Shown here: one piece after another, positions 20,779-32,397 of the stretch
How positions within the stretch are numbered: the stretch's first letter is position 1
How the letters are laid out: each line of letters starts with the position of its first letter
Source: Megalobrama amblycephala
Lineage: Eukaryota; Chordata; Actinopteri; Cypriniformes; Xenocyprididae
DNA length: 64,000 nucleotides
Direction of reading: 5' to 3'
NCBI RefSeq assembly: GCF_018812025.1
Contig: NC_063049.1
Coordinates: 4,732,839 to 4,796,838, forward strand
Notes under the pieces: generated by a model
Seen by the model: the letters and a program-made list of their open reading frames with translations, nothing else
Told to the model about the DNA's origin: nothing
Databases searched by the model: none
Translations under genes and position numbers: made by a program

Positions 20779-21040
20779 GGACTCACTCTAAAAGCCACAC
20801 CCTGCACTGAAGTGTCACCCTATGTAGTTCACAGTTGGCCCAACGAATGCATGGTCACAGACATCAGCAGTCCCAAAGCCTATCAGCTGGGATGGATAAT
20901 GAACCACAACTGCCATGACTTTGAACTCAGGTTAACAGTCATCGGCTCAATACCAGATGCAAGGGTCCCAGAAGGAAGCTTAGACAGCACAAGTTTCATA
21001 GCATCCTTCAAGAGCATCTCCATCAGAGCTAATAGCGGAG
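20779..21040 (+). pseudogene. Retroelement E1 internal fragment between MITE and LINE
   Basis: About 85 codons stay open, with no named motif. The piece lies between the MITE and the LINE insertion and precedes the RT-like piece at 23420, so it is probably the protease-RT connection. Its boundary with the LINE is not sharp. Confidence 0.4.
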
Positions 21041-23390
21041 AATGCTAACTTAATGCTAAGTAAATACCCCCGAGCCCCGGTGTTTTATATGGGCGATTAC
21101 AACAACTGCAGTCTTGACAGCGTACTGCCTTCCTTCCATCAGTATGTGCATTGTCCCACAAGGAAGGGAAATATCTTGGATCTGTGTTACGGGAATGTTT
21201 TGGATGCATTTACTGTTCGGGCTCATCCTCCTCTGGGCTCTTTGGACCATAATGTTTTGGTCTTTCTTCCTGGTTACAGACAGGAACTGAAGTGCATCAA
21301 GCCACAAGTCCACAGCGCTCCTCAGTGGTCGGCGGATGCAATTGCATGTCTGCAATGTTCTCTTGCATGTACTGACTGGACCGTTTTTAGCGGCACTTTG
21401 GATAAGAGACTGTCAGTTATAACGGACTATATAAAGTTTTGTATGAATAACTGCATACCAACAAAAACCTACAAAACTTTCCCCAACTCCAGGCCTTGGA
21501 TTACCCCACAGATTAAACACAAACTTGTTGAAAAACACAAAATATTTCAATGCAAGGATTGGCTTTCACTTAAAATACTAGACAGACAGATAAAAAATGA
21601 CATTATTAAAGAAAAACTTAAATACAAAGAGAAAATAGAACATGAGTTTTCTACAATGAACACAAAACAAGCTTTCCAGAAAATAAAAATATTGACAGGA
21701 CAGAATGTGAAACAAGATCATAGCACAGTCACCAATCCAACAACCTTTGCAAATAGTCTTAATACCTTCTATTCCAGATTTGACGTCACTGACTATTCAG
21801 CTGTCTGCAATGAGCTACTTAATGCTCTCCCTTTAGATCCACCAATAACTCCTCCCTTTACAGAGGTGGATGTTCGACGGGAGCTGAGTAGGTGTAAAAT
21901 TGGCAAGGCCATGGGGCCGGACGGCATCCCTGCCAGGGTGCTCAAGCTTTGTGCAATGGAACTCTCCGCGGTTCTCTATTCCATAATGCATGAGTCATAC
22001 AGCACAGCACGGTGGCCCACCCTATGGAAAAATTCCACCATCATTCCTTTACCAAAGAAACCCCGCCCATTAGAGCTCAACCACTATAGACCTGTTGCTC
22101 TCACACCCATAGCGAGCAAATGTTATGAAAAACTGATTCTGTGCACCATCCTGTCAACTGTCAATCCACAGCTGGACAAACATCAGTTTGCCTATAAAGC
22201 CAGGCGAGGGACGGAGGATGCTGTTGTATGTCTCCTTCATTCCCTCCTTCAACATCTGGAAGTATCTGGTAACTTTGCTGCAGTTCTTTTTGTGGACCTA
22301 AGCTCAGCTTTTAATACAATCCAACGTCATCAGATGATTAAAAAATTACACCAAATTGAGGTACATGTTGCACCTCAATACATCCATCTGATTCATAGTT
22401 TCTTGAGCAACAGACCACAGGCTGTGAGGATAGGGCCTGTCACATCGGACACCACCATAACTAATACTGGAGCTCCTCAAGGCTGTGTCCTTTCTCCCTT
22501 TCTCTATACACTCTACACTAATGACTGTATTAGTCCTTCACCCATTACAACATACTACAAATATTCTGACGATACTGCAATTCTGGCTCTCCTCAATGAT
22601 CACACTACCATTGCTGCTTACCACGACACAATATCACATTTCACATACTGGTGCACAGGCAATTTTCTCCATCTCAATGTTGAGAAAACAAAAGAACTGG
22701 TCTTTAATGCACCCAGTCTCAGTCAGATCTCCATTCATGGCAACATGATAGAACAGGTTGAGAAATTCAAATATCTTGGACTCACCCTGGATAACAAGCT
22801 CACTTTTGACCATCACATAACAGACATTCAGAAACACTCACAACAACATCTGCATGTTCTACAAAAACTCAGTTCCCTTCACATTGCCCCTCATCTTTTT
22901 TTGTTACTACTGTACACGAGCATTATCCAGCCCATTTTGCTATACTGCTCCACTAGTTTTTATACCATGCTGTCAGTCACCAACAAAAACAAACTGAATA
23001 AAATAACATACATAGCTTCAAAAATAATACACACCCCTACACCCAACATCTCAGAACTCAATGACAGAGCAATAGCCCGCCTTGCCCGAACCATAATAAG
23101 AGACCCAGAGCACCCCCTCAACTACCACTTCGCTCTCCTGCCCTCCGGGTGCAGGTACAGGACCCCGACATGGAGAAGGGCTCGTTTCAAAAAGAGCTTT
23201 GTACCATCTGCAATTTCAATTCTTAACAGGCTACAAAACTGAACATCCACCTTTTTGTGCTTTTGTGTTGTTGTTTTTGTGTACATATGTTTTTTGCCAG
23301 TTACGTGTACTGTATGACAGTCTGTGAAAACAAATTTCCCGTTAAGGGACAATAAAACTAAAACTATCTAACTAAACTATCTAACTATCA
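21041..23390 (+). mobile_element. CR1/L2-like LINE, 5'-truncated
   Basis: A non-LTR retrotransposon whose 5' end falls within the endonuclease domain, as is usual after incomplete reverse transcription. The 3' end carries GGGACAATAAAACTAAAAC followed by short ACTATCTAACTAA-type tandem units instead of a poly-A tail, which fits the CR1/L2 group. A target duplication is not clear. Confidence 0.75.
21053..23242 (+). CDS. CR1/L2-like LINE ORF2: endonuclease C-terminus and reverse transcriptase
   Basis: The frame is 729 codons with no internal stop. Residues 1-80 are the end of an apurinic-type endonuclease (VFYMGDYNN, CPTRKGNILDLCYGN, PPLGSLDHNVL: the terminal SDH-like box reads LDH). Residues ~280-560 form the RT: KIGKAMGPDGIPARVLK, ALTPIASKCYEKLIL, FVDLSSAFNTI, GAPQGCVLSPFLYTLYTN and YKYSDDTAIL (catalytic box). 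The C-terminal region (TYWCTGNFLHLNVEKTKELV, KYLGLTLDNKLTF, LLPSGCRYRTP) is typical of Jockey-superfamily LINEs in fish. The initiating Met is within the endonuclease, so the natural start is lost. Choice between L2, CR1 and Rex1-type is not possible by eye. Confidence 0.85.
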   Translation: MLSKYPRAPVFYMGDYNNCSLDSVLPSFHQYVHCPTRKGNILDLCYGNVLDAFTVRAHPPLGSLDHNVLVFLPGYRQELKCIKPQVHSAPQWSADAIACLQCSLACTDWTVFSGTLDKRLSVITDYIKFCMNNCIPTKTYKTFPNSRPWITPQIKHKLVEKHKIFQCKDWLSLKILDRQIKNDIIKEKLKYKEKIEHEFSTMNTKQAFQKIKILTGQNVKQDHSTVTNPTTFANSLNTFYSRFDVTDYSAVCNELLNALPLDPPITPPFTEVDVRRELSRCKIGKAMGPDGIPARVLKLCAMELSAVLYSIMHESYSTARWPTLWKNSTIIPLPKKPRPLELNHYRPVALTPIASKCYEKLILCTILSTVNPQLDKHQFAYKARRGTEDAVVCLLHSLLQHLEVSGNFAAVLFVDLSSAFNTIQRHQMIKKLHQIEVHVAPQYIHLIHSFLSNRPQAVRIGPVTSDTTITNTGAPQGCVLSPFLYTLYTNDCISPSPITTYYKYSDDTAILALLNDHTTIAAYHDTISHFTYWCTGNFLHLNVEKTKELVFNAPSLSQISIHGNMIEQVEKFKYLGLTLDNKLTFDHHITDIQKHSQQHLHVLQKLSSLHIAPHLFLLLLYTSIIQPILLYCSTSFYTMLSVTNKNKLNKITYIASKIIHTPTPNISELNDRAIARLARTIIRDPEHPLNYHFALLPSGCRYRTPTWRRARFKKSFVPSAISILNRLQN

Positions 23391-23419
23391 CTTCCATCAA
23401 ACTGGTACCCACAGAACAG

Positions 23420-24535
23420 GTGCGCAGAACGGAGCTGATGGAGGACCAACACCTTGCTGTACCCACAGTCGCTAACCAGCCTGCCTGCGAAACTCAGGAA
23501 AGTGCTGCACGTCTGATAGCCAATCTGACAGCTGACACCACAACGGAGGAGCCACTCACAAGGTTTGAGTCTAAAGGCCAACAGATTCAGAAAGACTTTT
23601 TAGACTGTGGTCTCACTAAACTTCACACGGTGCATAGTGCAACACACCCAAATGCTCCTCCCACCTTCGTCAGGCAATACAAAAGTCACATCGCCTCACA
23701 TGAACCAGCGCAGGAGATTGTTCGTTCAATGGAAGAAAAAGGTGTTATCTGCCCATGCAACAGCACCTATTCAGTCCCCATCTGGCCCATTTTCAAACCA
23801 GAAGGCAAGTGGCGACCCACCATCGACTTCAGGAAGTTGAACCAGCAAATGCTACTTTCACGTCATACCAGATATCACAAGTCTGCAAAGGGAAGAGATT
23901 CAGCTGCCTGCCAAAACTGCTATAACAGCACACCAGCTAGGACACTTGAGATAATGGTACCCCAACAACAGCAACCAACCTGTCACAGGTACCTCAAAGA
24001 GAATGCGTGCCAAGGAATGCCCACGGCCTACGTCGATGAACAATTCTACATCCATGAAGGCATCCTACAGGCAAGTGCAGGGGTACGATGGTTAAACAAC
24101 CAACCCTGCCAACCACAGAACAGCAGGTGGGGTCCCCAGTCATGTCAGTATGGTGAAGCAGCAGCTACCCTCAAAACCCTTCATGTCTTCTCAGCCCATA
24201 ACATCAGAGAACTCATGTGCACAGACTCACACTATGCCAGACCTCGTTTCACATGCCATCTCCTGGGCTGGAAACAAACTGGTTTCAAGACTGAATGCAA
24301 CAAGCAGGTGAAACATCAACACCTGTTGCAGACACATAATCACCTCACCAGAACACATGACATGATCGTTTACTGGGAAAAGGTGAAAAGACGCTTAAAG
24401 CAACCAGGGCGTGACAAAGGCGTGAACGACCAAACTAATACCCAGCCCATTCACCCACCCTTAGCGTGGCAGCAACAACCCGCAGCCAGCGTCCTGTTCC
24501 TGCAACAGATCCCGACTTACTGCCACTGCCACTGA
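23420..24535 (+). pseudogene. E1 reverse transcriptase and RNase H-region remnant
   Basis: A 371-codon frame. Residues ~60-140 are the start of a retroviral-type RT: a linker, then SVPIWPIFKPEGKWRPTIDF, the fingers motif of ERV and gypsy enzymes. After DFRKLNQQ the sequence loses RT character: the palm motifs (LD, QG, YxDD) are absent, so most of RT has been deleted. Near residues 250-300 TLKTLHVFSAHNIRELMCTD may be RNase H or connection sequence. A further segment rich in His and Thr ends in a stop. It cannot encode a polymerase. Confidence 0.65.
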
Positions 24536-24729
24536 CAACTAAAATTTCCAACACTTCCATACAAACTGTTTTGCACCTCCACTCAAACCCTTCCTTCCTC
24601 CCGATCACGGCATCTGGTCCCACGGCGACCCCTACCCACAGACAGCTGCATGGGATCAACCACATGCTGCGTGTGGGACTGAACATGCTAAAATATGTCC
24701 CTGATGACCTCACAACGCCATAACTTGTA

Positions 24730-25036
24730 ATGCCACAGGGCCAAAAGGGGGGTGAACTGATATACGCCCACAACACACCATGTGCCAAACACCATGGTAC
24801 CAGAACCACGAAAGAGACATTAAAACAAGTGGCGTACTGGCCCAGCATGCAGCAAGATGTGGCAGAGTTTGTCAGAGGATGGCAGGTTTGCTGTCAACGG
24901 CAACCTGCAAACCCAAACCACAGAACCCCACTGCAACGCAGAGGAGTCATGTCTCCATGGTCAGTCAACCAGAAAGACTGGACTGTAGAACTCCCTCTGA
25001 TGCTCATGGCCATCATTGACACCATGCAGGAGTGAA
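24730..25036 (+). pseudogene. E1 integrase remnant (zinc-binding domain)
   Basis: The frame at 24730-25035 carries an HHCC-type domain: CAKHHGTRTTKETLKQVAYW, then PSMQQDVAEFVRGWQVC and CQRQ. This is followed directly by ELPLMLMAIIDT, which in relatives lies after the catalytic core. The core with its D, D and E residues is therefore missing. The frame ends at a stop 6 bp before the next frame (25042), which begins in integrase C-terminal sequence. Confidence 0.75.
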
Positions 25037-25041
25037 CTTGG

Positions 25042-26379
25042 GTGTTCCCCGCGGAACTAATGACGGCACGGCAGGTGACACTGCCGTTGCACCTGTCCCA
25101 ACCAGGAGACCCCAGCATCACAGCCTACTCCACTCACCAACACCTCGAAAAGCTCTGCCCACAGCTGAGGAAACAACTCACAACACAGAGTCAAACCCTG
25201 CAAACCATCGGCAAATCCTTGAAAGATATGGTGGTGGCTCTACAAACTCACGGCTTCCTGCTGAAGAGAATGCCTGACTCAATGAAGCAACTGTTTACAG
25301 TCTCCCAAAATGACTGTGGTTGGTGTGCTCAACAGCAACCGGTTATAGCTCTGATAACAGACCTGCTGCGAGAAGTTAGCCTCTCTATGGAGAGCGTGGC
25401 TATGAATAGGATTCCTCAGCATCCGGTACAAACTGTGCTGGACTTTGTTACTGGCAGACCCACCAAGACTGTTCCAGCCCACCTCTCCGACTCTGTCATC
25501 CTACTACGCACCAACCCCGAGCAGAGTAAGGTGGCCCTCCTCCTAAATCCGTCCAGTGTCGAATCAGACAACATCTACAGACCCAAAGACAGGGTCAGTG
25601 TCAGGTGGTGGCAAGGTAACACTCATCCCAAGATACATACCTCAGATGTGGTAGTCTACCACTACAGCAACCCACAGCTGTACCTGGCTCCACATTTGAG
25701 CAGGTGCATTTTGACCAAAGACATTCACTACCTCAGCTCTAACAAGCCTTCCCTCAGAAACCACACTGAAGGAATGGGCCGGTTGCAGCCCATGACCAGT
25801 GACACATGCTGCCCTGCCGAGGCCAAGCCTCGAGCCCAAGTCATCGGAACACAAGCCGAGATCGTGGGTGATCGACTGCTCGTCCACACCCCGACTCATG
25901 CTGCCACCCTAACCTACAATCAGCACAACACTGCCACTCGTGTCAGCCTGCCCAATCCAAGTAAGTGGATCCAGGTACCCCTGGGTTCCATCCTTCACCT
26001 CAACCATCTGGTAGCGTACTGTCTCTCAAGCAAAGAGGACCAGTCAGAACTGGAAATCCCATCCTCCTCCAGGAATCACCATCACACCTTAGATCCAGAA
26101 CTGGAACTGAGGATTGGGAAAGGGGGGTCACAGCTAATTGACATTACTCCCGTCGATACAGCCCTCCAAGCACTCTCCCGACTGCCCATCCTGACCAGCT
26201 CACTTAGAGCCCAGGCGTGGACTGCTACCAACATGGCCCTTTGCCTCTCCATGGCACTCAAGTGCGCACTCACCCTGGGATACCACCTGCTACTTGACCA
26301 TCCTGATCCATGTGCTGTCCGACGTCATGACCGTCCAACGAGGTCCACACAGGAACTTCGTTGGCCGAAGGGGGGTCTG
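25042..26379 (+). CDS. E1 third-ORF (env-like) protein fused to an integrase tail
   Basis: The frame has 446 codons and its stop overlaps the first bases of the 3' LTR. The first ~30 residues (ELMTARQVTLPLHLSQPGD) are an integrase C-terminal segment. The remainder is of different character: a heptad-like stretch near residues 35-65, a conserved-looking CGWCAQQ pair near 92, WWQGNTHPKIHTSDVVVYHY near 190, several spaced Cys, and a weakly hydrophobic segment near the C-terminus (about 410-430) followed by charged residues. Position (after integrase, before the polypurine tract) and the late membrane-like segment suggest an env-type glycoprotein remnant. No signal peptide or furin site is convincing. 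The label is inferred from position; I do not recognise a named family. Confidence 0.5.
26366..26377 (+). promoter_or_regulatory. E1 polypurine tract (plus-strand primer site)
   Basis: CGAAGGGGGGTC directly precedes TGTAGCATATG, the LTR start. A purine run at this place primes second-strand synthesis in LTR elements. It fixes the element as + strand and the LTR at 26378 as its 3' LTR. Confidence 0.8.
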
Positions 26380-26788
26380 TAGCATATGCACACTTATCAG
26401 GACAGTCAATAAAATCTGGAATCTTCAGGATGCTTCTCGCATGCTGGACTGTGTTGTACTCTGACTTCGGCTCCGGCCGGTCCAGAAAAAACAGACACTC
26501 TGACATTTTTGTTACCCTCCGAGGTAAAACAGAGGGCCCCATTTCCTAGCTCTTGGGACATCAAAGGGCCAGATCACATTCCAACACACACCACACACAC
26601 ACAGACACACACAAAAACACACAAACACGCTTAGAGATTGCATGTACAGCTATTCTTAAAATATAACTATGCCAACATGTACCTGTCATGTATGTCAAAT
26701 GCATTGCATGTTTCCTAGTGTTTAGACTTAGTTTAAATAACTGTAGTTGAGTTAGTGTTAGTTTCAATGATGGAATTTGTCTGTAAAC

Positions 26789-27183
26789 TGTAAGGGTGGA
26801 ACTCCTACAGCGGTTCAGACTGTAAGGTTTGCCGAGTGACTAAAGAAACTTTATCAGTAAGATGTTAGAAAACTGAAAAAAAAAATTTCTTGTCTATTAC
26901 CACCCACCGCAACTTATACCAACGACGAAAATAAGCGCAGTTATAATAGCAAAATATGTGGGAGAGCGTTGCTATAGTGTGACAATATTGTATTGCAATA
27001 GGGAGCACATTATTGTTACTAAATCAAAATTAGTTAGCACATAATTTGTAATTGAAAGGGTTTAATGACAATATCTGATTATGGTTACACTTAAAATAAT
27101 TACAAAATAGATGTATGGGATGATAAAATCATATACCATTAATTGTACACAGCATGTATGTAAAAAGTTACCTGAGAGAGAGA

Positions 27184-27232
<49 letters not shown>

Positions 27233-27579
27233 CAAGAGAGTGCCCAAGATCCAAGGATCCAAGAAAGAAGAGCAGAGTATCAAAGAGACCAGAGCAACAG
27301 TTACAATCTTCTTTTATCCCTTCCCTGACTATGTGACCAAAACTCAAATGTGAGACATTCAAACTGACCAATCAGAAGATTAAAACTTCCCCCACTGTAC
27401 TAAAGGTGTGACCATTTGTAGACCCCCGATGTACACACATCTTGGCCTACAGGGCTTGATCACTATCAGCACCTTTGAGCCTTCCAAATGGCCCTTGTAG
27501 CAAGAGAGAGGGGGTTGAAACAGTAAAGCAAATGTCTTTGTTCATTTTAAAATATCTTTAGATATTTTCAATTCTTACA
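26789..27579 (-). repeat. E2 3' LTR (left copy), uninterrupted
   Basis: 791 bp from TGTAAGGGTGG to CAATTCTTACA on the + strand. It contains a long (GA)n tract at about 27171-27230. It serves as the empty-site reference for the right LTR: at the point matching 37472/38983 it reads straight through TAAGATGTTAG, and the GA tract is intact where the LINE inserted in the other copy. No purine tract adjoins its inner end at 27580, where hAT-like sequence begins after 11 bp. Confidence 0.9.
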
Positions 27580-27590
27580 GTCGTTATGCC

Positions 27591-29846
27591 CAGGGCCGGC
27601 GCAAGCTCAACTGCCGCTCTAGGCAAAACCCAGTCGTGCCGCCCCCACTTTACACTCGCAATTAAACTCGATCTTTGAGGTGCATGTGAAAGACTGGAGG
27701 TTTTGTTTATTGATTTATTAATAAACTTGCACTAATATAAAAGCATGTACAAGCATGTTTTCTGATTTCTTTTCTTTTTTCATTCTGCAATGTAAAAAAA
27801 TAATCAACACGTAACCTTTAACTACAAATGCAAACACTTATGTTAAATAATAGTAAGAATATCTCCTGGAAGATTCAGGAGAATTCCTGGTGGGCCACTG
27901 ATAAATTGGGCCGGCAGTAGCCTACTTCGACATAACAGTTTACAGGACGCGCAAAGCACAAGTCACTAGACACACGAAAGCCGTAAATCGGTGGTAGTTT
28001 GCGAAGCGACGGTGTGCAAGCGGTTCTCACGCTCAAAATCCCGTCACTTGCGCGTGCACAGCTCCATTATGAATAGAGGTTATAAATATAGGCCTATGGC
28101 ATTTATAAATATTGTGCACACAAAAAGGTGAGCAACGTGACTGCTCCACTTTCTCTCACACTATAGGCGAAAATCTCACCGAAATCTCATTTGTTATTAG
28201 GCTATCTATTAATAAAAAACGGGGACAATACATTTTTTTATGTTTTTGTTTTTTAATTGTGGCAGGTTCCCTATATCATTACATTAATTATTATGATTTA
28301 ATTTTATTAGGATTTTTGTTCTGTTTTTAATACAATTCACCAAAAAATATTACACTATTAACCAGGCCTAACTAAGAAAAAACTATTAGCCTACACTATT
28401 TTGAAAAATCACATTACAAAAATAACACAACATAAATATTAGATCAGATTAATAAAACAGCATTTAACAAATATTTTTAACATTTATTAGTGAATTTAAT
28501 ATTTTAATTTTTACGAGCTGGGCTAGCCTGTAGCCTACAGAAATTTCAACTTTTTAAACTTGTACTTATTATTTTGCATTTTAGTCTCAATTTAAGCACT
28601 AAGTAAGTTTCAAGTGTATTATTTATTTATTCATATCTGTACCCTCACCACTTGATAAGACGTGGAAATTGCTGCGTTGTGACTGGGGACATTTAAACTG
28701 TCTAAAACAATCCCACACCCTATTATAAAACACATAACCGTATTACTTTAACATGAATAGTTATGTTACTACCTTGAAAGTCGAAACAGATAACGATGTT
28801 TCTTTTGATAATTGATGATATGGCGCTCTGCTCGGGTCCAGGTTAGCGGCGCGCGACCAAGTGTAGCAGTGACAGTGTAGCAGCACAGCCCCCTCTGTTG
28901 GTGAACATGATCAGTGATCACTACACGATTGCTCTGATAACCAACAGGCTGCTGTATGTTGGTCGGGCTTTTTTGCAATGTATTTGCGGGTTATTTTGAA
29001 CGAGCTATAAAATGGGGACATTTCCAGGGACGGACAGCTCCAGTCGGGGACGGAGCACCACAAACCGGGACTGTCCCCGGAAAGCGGCGACGTCTGTTCA
29101 CTACGTTCACAAACCACTGTTAATTTTAATAGAAAATAGGCCTACAGTATAAGGGAGCATGGCAGAAGGCGCGCAAAGAGTGCTCCCTCTGTAATCACTA
29201 AAAAGTTGTCATATCTCACAAAGTTCTGTTATAATAGGTAAATGAAGCTGTCACACATTGAATCTCTTATATAGATAATGTCTAAATTTCTTTGTTTTTA
29301 ATGAGAGAATTTGCGATCGTGCAAACTCATATGGTCCACTCACCGCTCAAAACGCCGGTGTTTATGTTCAGTGATATGCCGCTCTGGGTTGGGGCAGGGT
29401 TTGGTGGTCAGTAGAATGAGGGAAAGATAATTTAGATTTAGAATAACTAATCGGGTGATAACTTTTTGATATAAGTGAAATAATTCCAAACGAATGTCCC
29501 AAAAATAAATTAATTTTATTAATAAATTAATCTGACTCTGCAGGTTGCTCATATCTGAACAGGCTGCGTGCGCGCGTTTTTTTTTTTTTTTTAAAGAGTC
29601 GGAGAATCATCAACATTGGCTCGTTGGTTAAAAATCCTCAAACAGCTTACGTTAATAGATTATTAAATGAAATAAATGACATTAAAATTCAAAGTAATCA
29701 CCTTGGTAATCTAAAATACTTTTTGAATGTAACTGTAATTTGATTACCATCTATTTAAAATGTAACTGTAACGAAATACAGTTACTCAAATTTTGTATTT
29801 TAAATACGTAACGTCGTTACATGTATTTCGTTACTCCCCAGCCCTG
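27591..29846. mobile_element. hAT-like non-autonomous element(s) in E2
   Basis: The left boundary CAGGGCCGGCGCAAGC and the right boundary ending CCCCAGCCCTG (complement CAGGGCTGGGG, followed inward by GAGTAACGAAATACATG) are both hAT-type termini known from fish repeats. They are not good inverted copies of each other, and the flanking 8-mers GTTATGCC and ATAATAAC differ. Two different elements therefore probably lie side by side. No transposase frame is present, and the frames of 60-72 codons here are chance. Confidence 0.5.
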
Positions 29847-30504
29847 ATAATAACAAAACAACAAATGTTGGTTTAAAACACCCCATTGTCATGAAGAGTA
29901 TCAGCAAAATATTCAGTGTAACCAAATACAGAGATTCAACTGGATTGATGTCCAAAAACATTGTTACAATTCAAATGGACAAAATACAAAGAAACAAATC
30001 AAATAAGCTTCAGAATTGTTTCAGATGCATTAATGATAATCAAGTCAAAACAAAATAACACAATAACTGGATAAAATTCACATTTATAATACAGTCTAAA
30101 CTTAAAGACTTAAATAATACTGTATGCATACATTTTGTGAGGCATATGTAGATGTAGATTTGACTGTGAGTGAAGATCAAATCTATGTGCCTGCATTTAG
30201 CTGTAGCTATGTGTAAATTCAATCATGCTCCAAACAAAGGTGAGGGAGTTTTACAATTGTGATGCAAATTTGGTCCTGTTGTAACAGGGAGCCAGCATGA
30301 AAATGTGAGTATGAGGTGTGATCTGGCTCAAAACTTTTCCACACCAATGTTTTTGTTAAGGAGCATGATAAAGTTCAGAGTTTTAGAGTCCTGTTGTGAG
30401 GAAAGCATTTTCATGGTTAATGCAATTGTGAATCACATTGTAGCCACAAGGCAATTCTGTGCTCCTGTACATGGTTTTACTCTAGCTATATGGAAAATAG
30501 CTGA
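29847..30504 (-). other. E2 internal sequence left of DIRS, non-coding
   Basis: AT-rich DNA without a convincing frame. It lies between the hAT-like terminus and the DIRS left repeat, and continues at 35992 beyond DIRS. Confidence 0.45.
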
Positions 30505-30745
30505 GTTCCCTTTCGATATTTCACTCGTACTGTGTATGGGGAAAAGTCTCCCTTTTTACCCGCTACTGAAGCCTTTTCAATAACGCAGTGTAACTGCACC
30601 GTCATTGGTTCACTCATAGACAAGTTGTTGAACCAATGGCGGCGCGGCTCAGCTGCGCGGCCTATGGGAAGAGAGCGCGCGAACATTGCCGCCAAAAGGG
30701 GCAGGGTAATGTGCTATATAAGCGGGCGTTATGCCATAGGCCATC
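30505..30745 (+). repeat. DIRS left inverted terminal repeat
   Basis: It pairs with 35740-35991. Shared stretches include GAACCAATGGCGGCGCGGCT against its complement and GCACATTACCC against GGGTAATGTGC. TGCTATATAAGCGGGCG near 30713 looks like a TATA-containing core promoter at the inner edge. Confidence 0.88.
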
Positions 30746-31383
30746 AGTCCTTTCTCCTTCAGCGACGACTGCAACTTCTCTTCGCTGATCCTCGCAGAAG
30801 CCTGCCATCGAAGACGGTCACGGGGAATGTGTTGGATGTCTGGGCGTTGCCCACGCGGATGACGCGCTTGTCGGCGGCTCATGCCCACACTGTGAGTGCA
30901 TGAGTTTTGCATCTCTGCGCTCGCGGGCCGCCTTCTTCTCAGAGAGAGACCCCCCCCATTCGCGCCCTCCCGTCTCCCGCGCCTGCCAGGAAAAGACCGC
31001 GGGGCAGAACGGTTCAGCGCATGGAGGTGGGCGAGCACACGTCGGCCCAGCACCCATGTGCCTCGCCCCCTCCCAACAGAGAACATCTGCCATCCGGCGC
31101 CGTTTAAAGAGCATTTCCCGCGGCTTAACGCTGCTTTCTAGCAGTTCTAACCGCTCTAACAGAGCTACAATCGCCGTTTTCACGGCGGCGGCGTTGCCTC
31201 AATGCCGCGCAACAGTTGTGGCCATGCAGAGCCTCGCTCCGCGAATCTTCGCTCCCTAGCAGCTGTTCATCGCGCCGCCCTCGTGCCGCCTCCAGCATCT
31301 GAGAGCATTCAGCTCATCCCCTGCTGTCTAACGTCAGATGAGTACAGAGCTTTTTTTTCTACTTTCTCGCTGGCGTTTGCTTC

Positions 31384-32340
31384 AAACGCCGTCTCTCTGG
31401 ACGCGTCATTTGCCGGGTCCTCCCCCGCAAACCGCGTTCGTTGAGGATGCGAGCTCTCACTCTCAGCTGAATTTGACGTGATGTTCTCCCCTGATTTAGG
31501 TGAGACTCATGATACATTTTCTATCTGAGTGTATTTCTCCTTATCTCAATGCGCGTCGCTCGCCGGTCCCTCCCCCACGAGCCGCGTTAGTTCAAAATAT
31601 GACATGACTTCTTCCCTAGCTTGAGTGAGAAACACGTTATATGCTTAATTTAATGGAGCATATTCTGCTTCTCTACGCGTTGTTTGCCGGTTCTGCCCAC
31701 GAGCCGCATTTATTAAGAAATATAACATGTTGCTCTCCAACCTCTTGAGTGACACCCATGTTATATTCATTCAGTTTATACAGCAGATTTTTTGCAGAAG
31801 TTATCTGAATCTCTCAGCTGAATTTGACATGTTGCTCTCCCCTGACTTAGGTGAGACTCATGATACATTTTCTATCTGTGTGAGTGTATTTTTCCTTCTC
31901 AATGCGCGTCGCTCCGCATGCCGTGTCGACTGAGAAATATGACGTGACGTTCTCCCCCAACTCGGGCGAGAAGCATGTTTTTATACTCTATTAATGGAGC
32001 TGATTCTGCTGTTTGTGCTGAGTTCCTCTAAACGTTGCTTGCCGGTTCCGCCCCGCAAGCCGCATTCATTGAGAAATGTAACATGTCGCTCTCCCCCTGT
32101 CTCGGGTGAGACATATGTTATATACATATTTCAGTTATTACAGTGTTTTTCTGCCGAGTTTTTGCTGAATTTCTCAGCGCAGTGCTTGCTGGTTCTTTGA
32201 GAAATATAACAACACTCTCACCCATCTCAGGTGAGAACTATGTTTTATATATATTCAGTATATCAGACGATGTAGCATATTTATTTCAGTCTCTCTGCGT
32301 GTCGCTTGCCGGACCTACCCCTGCAAGCCACGTTCATGAG
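31384..32340 (+). repeat. Tandem repeat inside DIRS gag region, ~120-150-bp unit
   Basis: Six to seven diverged units each carry (C/T)GCCGGT-C-CC-C--GAGCCGC, then GAAATAT(A/G)AC(A/G)TG, then CTCTCCCC--CT-(A/G)GGTGAGA, then ATGTTATAT and TTTCTGC-like stretches (starts near 31411, 31562, 31686, 31913, 32041, 32189 and 32308). Frames across it are fragmentary (31202-31444, 31727-31933, 31994-32200), so the gag of this DIRS copy is not translatable. Upstream 30900-31380 is GC-rich and Arg/Pro-coding in several phases. Confidence 0.75.
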
Positions 32341-32397
32341 GACGTGTGCGCTCACAGAAAGCGAGCTCAATGCTCACTCGTGCTCGGTGGAACTAAC

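Noticed and set aside
27062..27371. Open frames with long runs of Leu-Ser or Arg-Glu on both strands
   Set aside because: They are translations of the (GA)n microsatellite in the E2 LTR and have no coding character outside it. The same applies to the frame at 55447-55695.
27591..29846. A single 2.26-kb hAT element
   Set aside because: The two hAT-type termini are not inverted copies of each other and the flanking 8-mers differ, so two elements or fragments are more likely.
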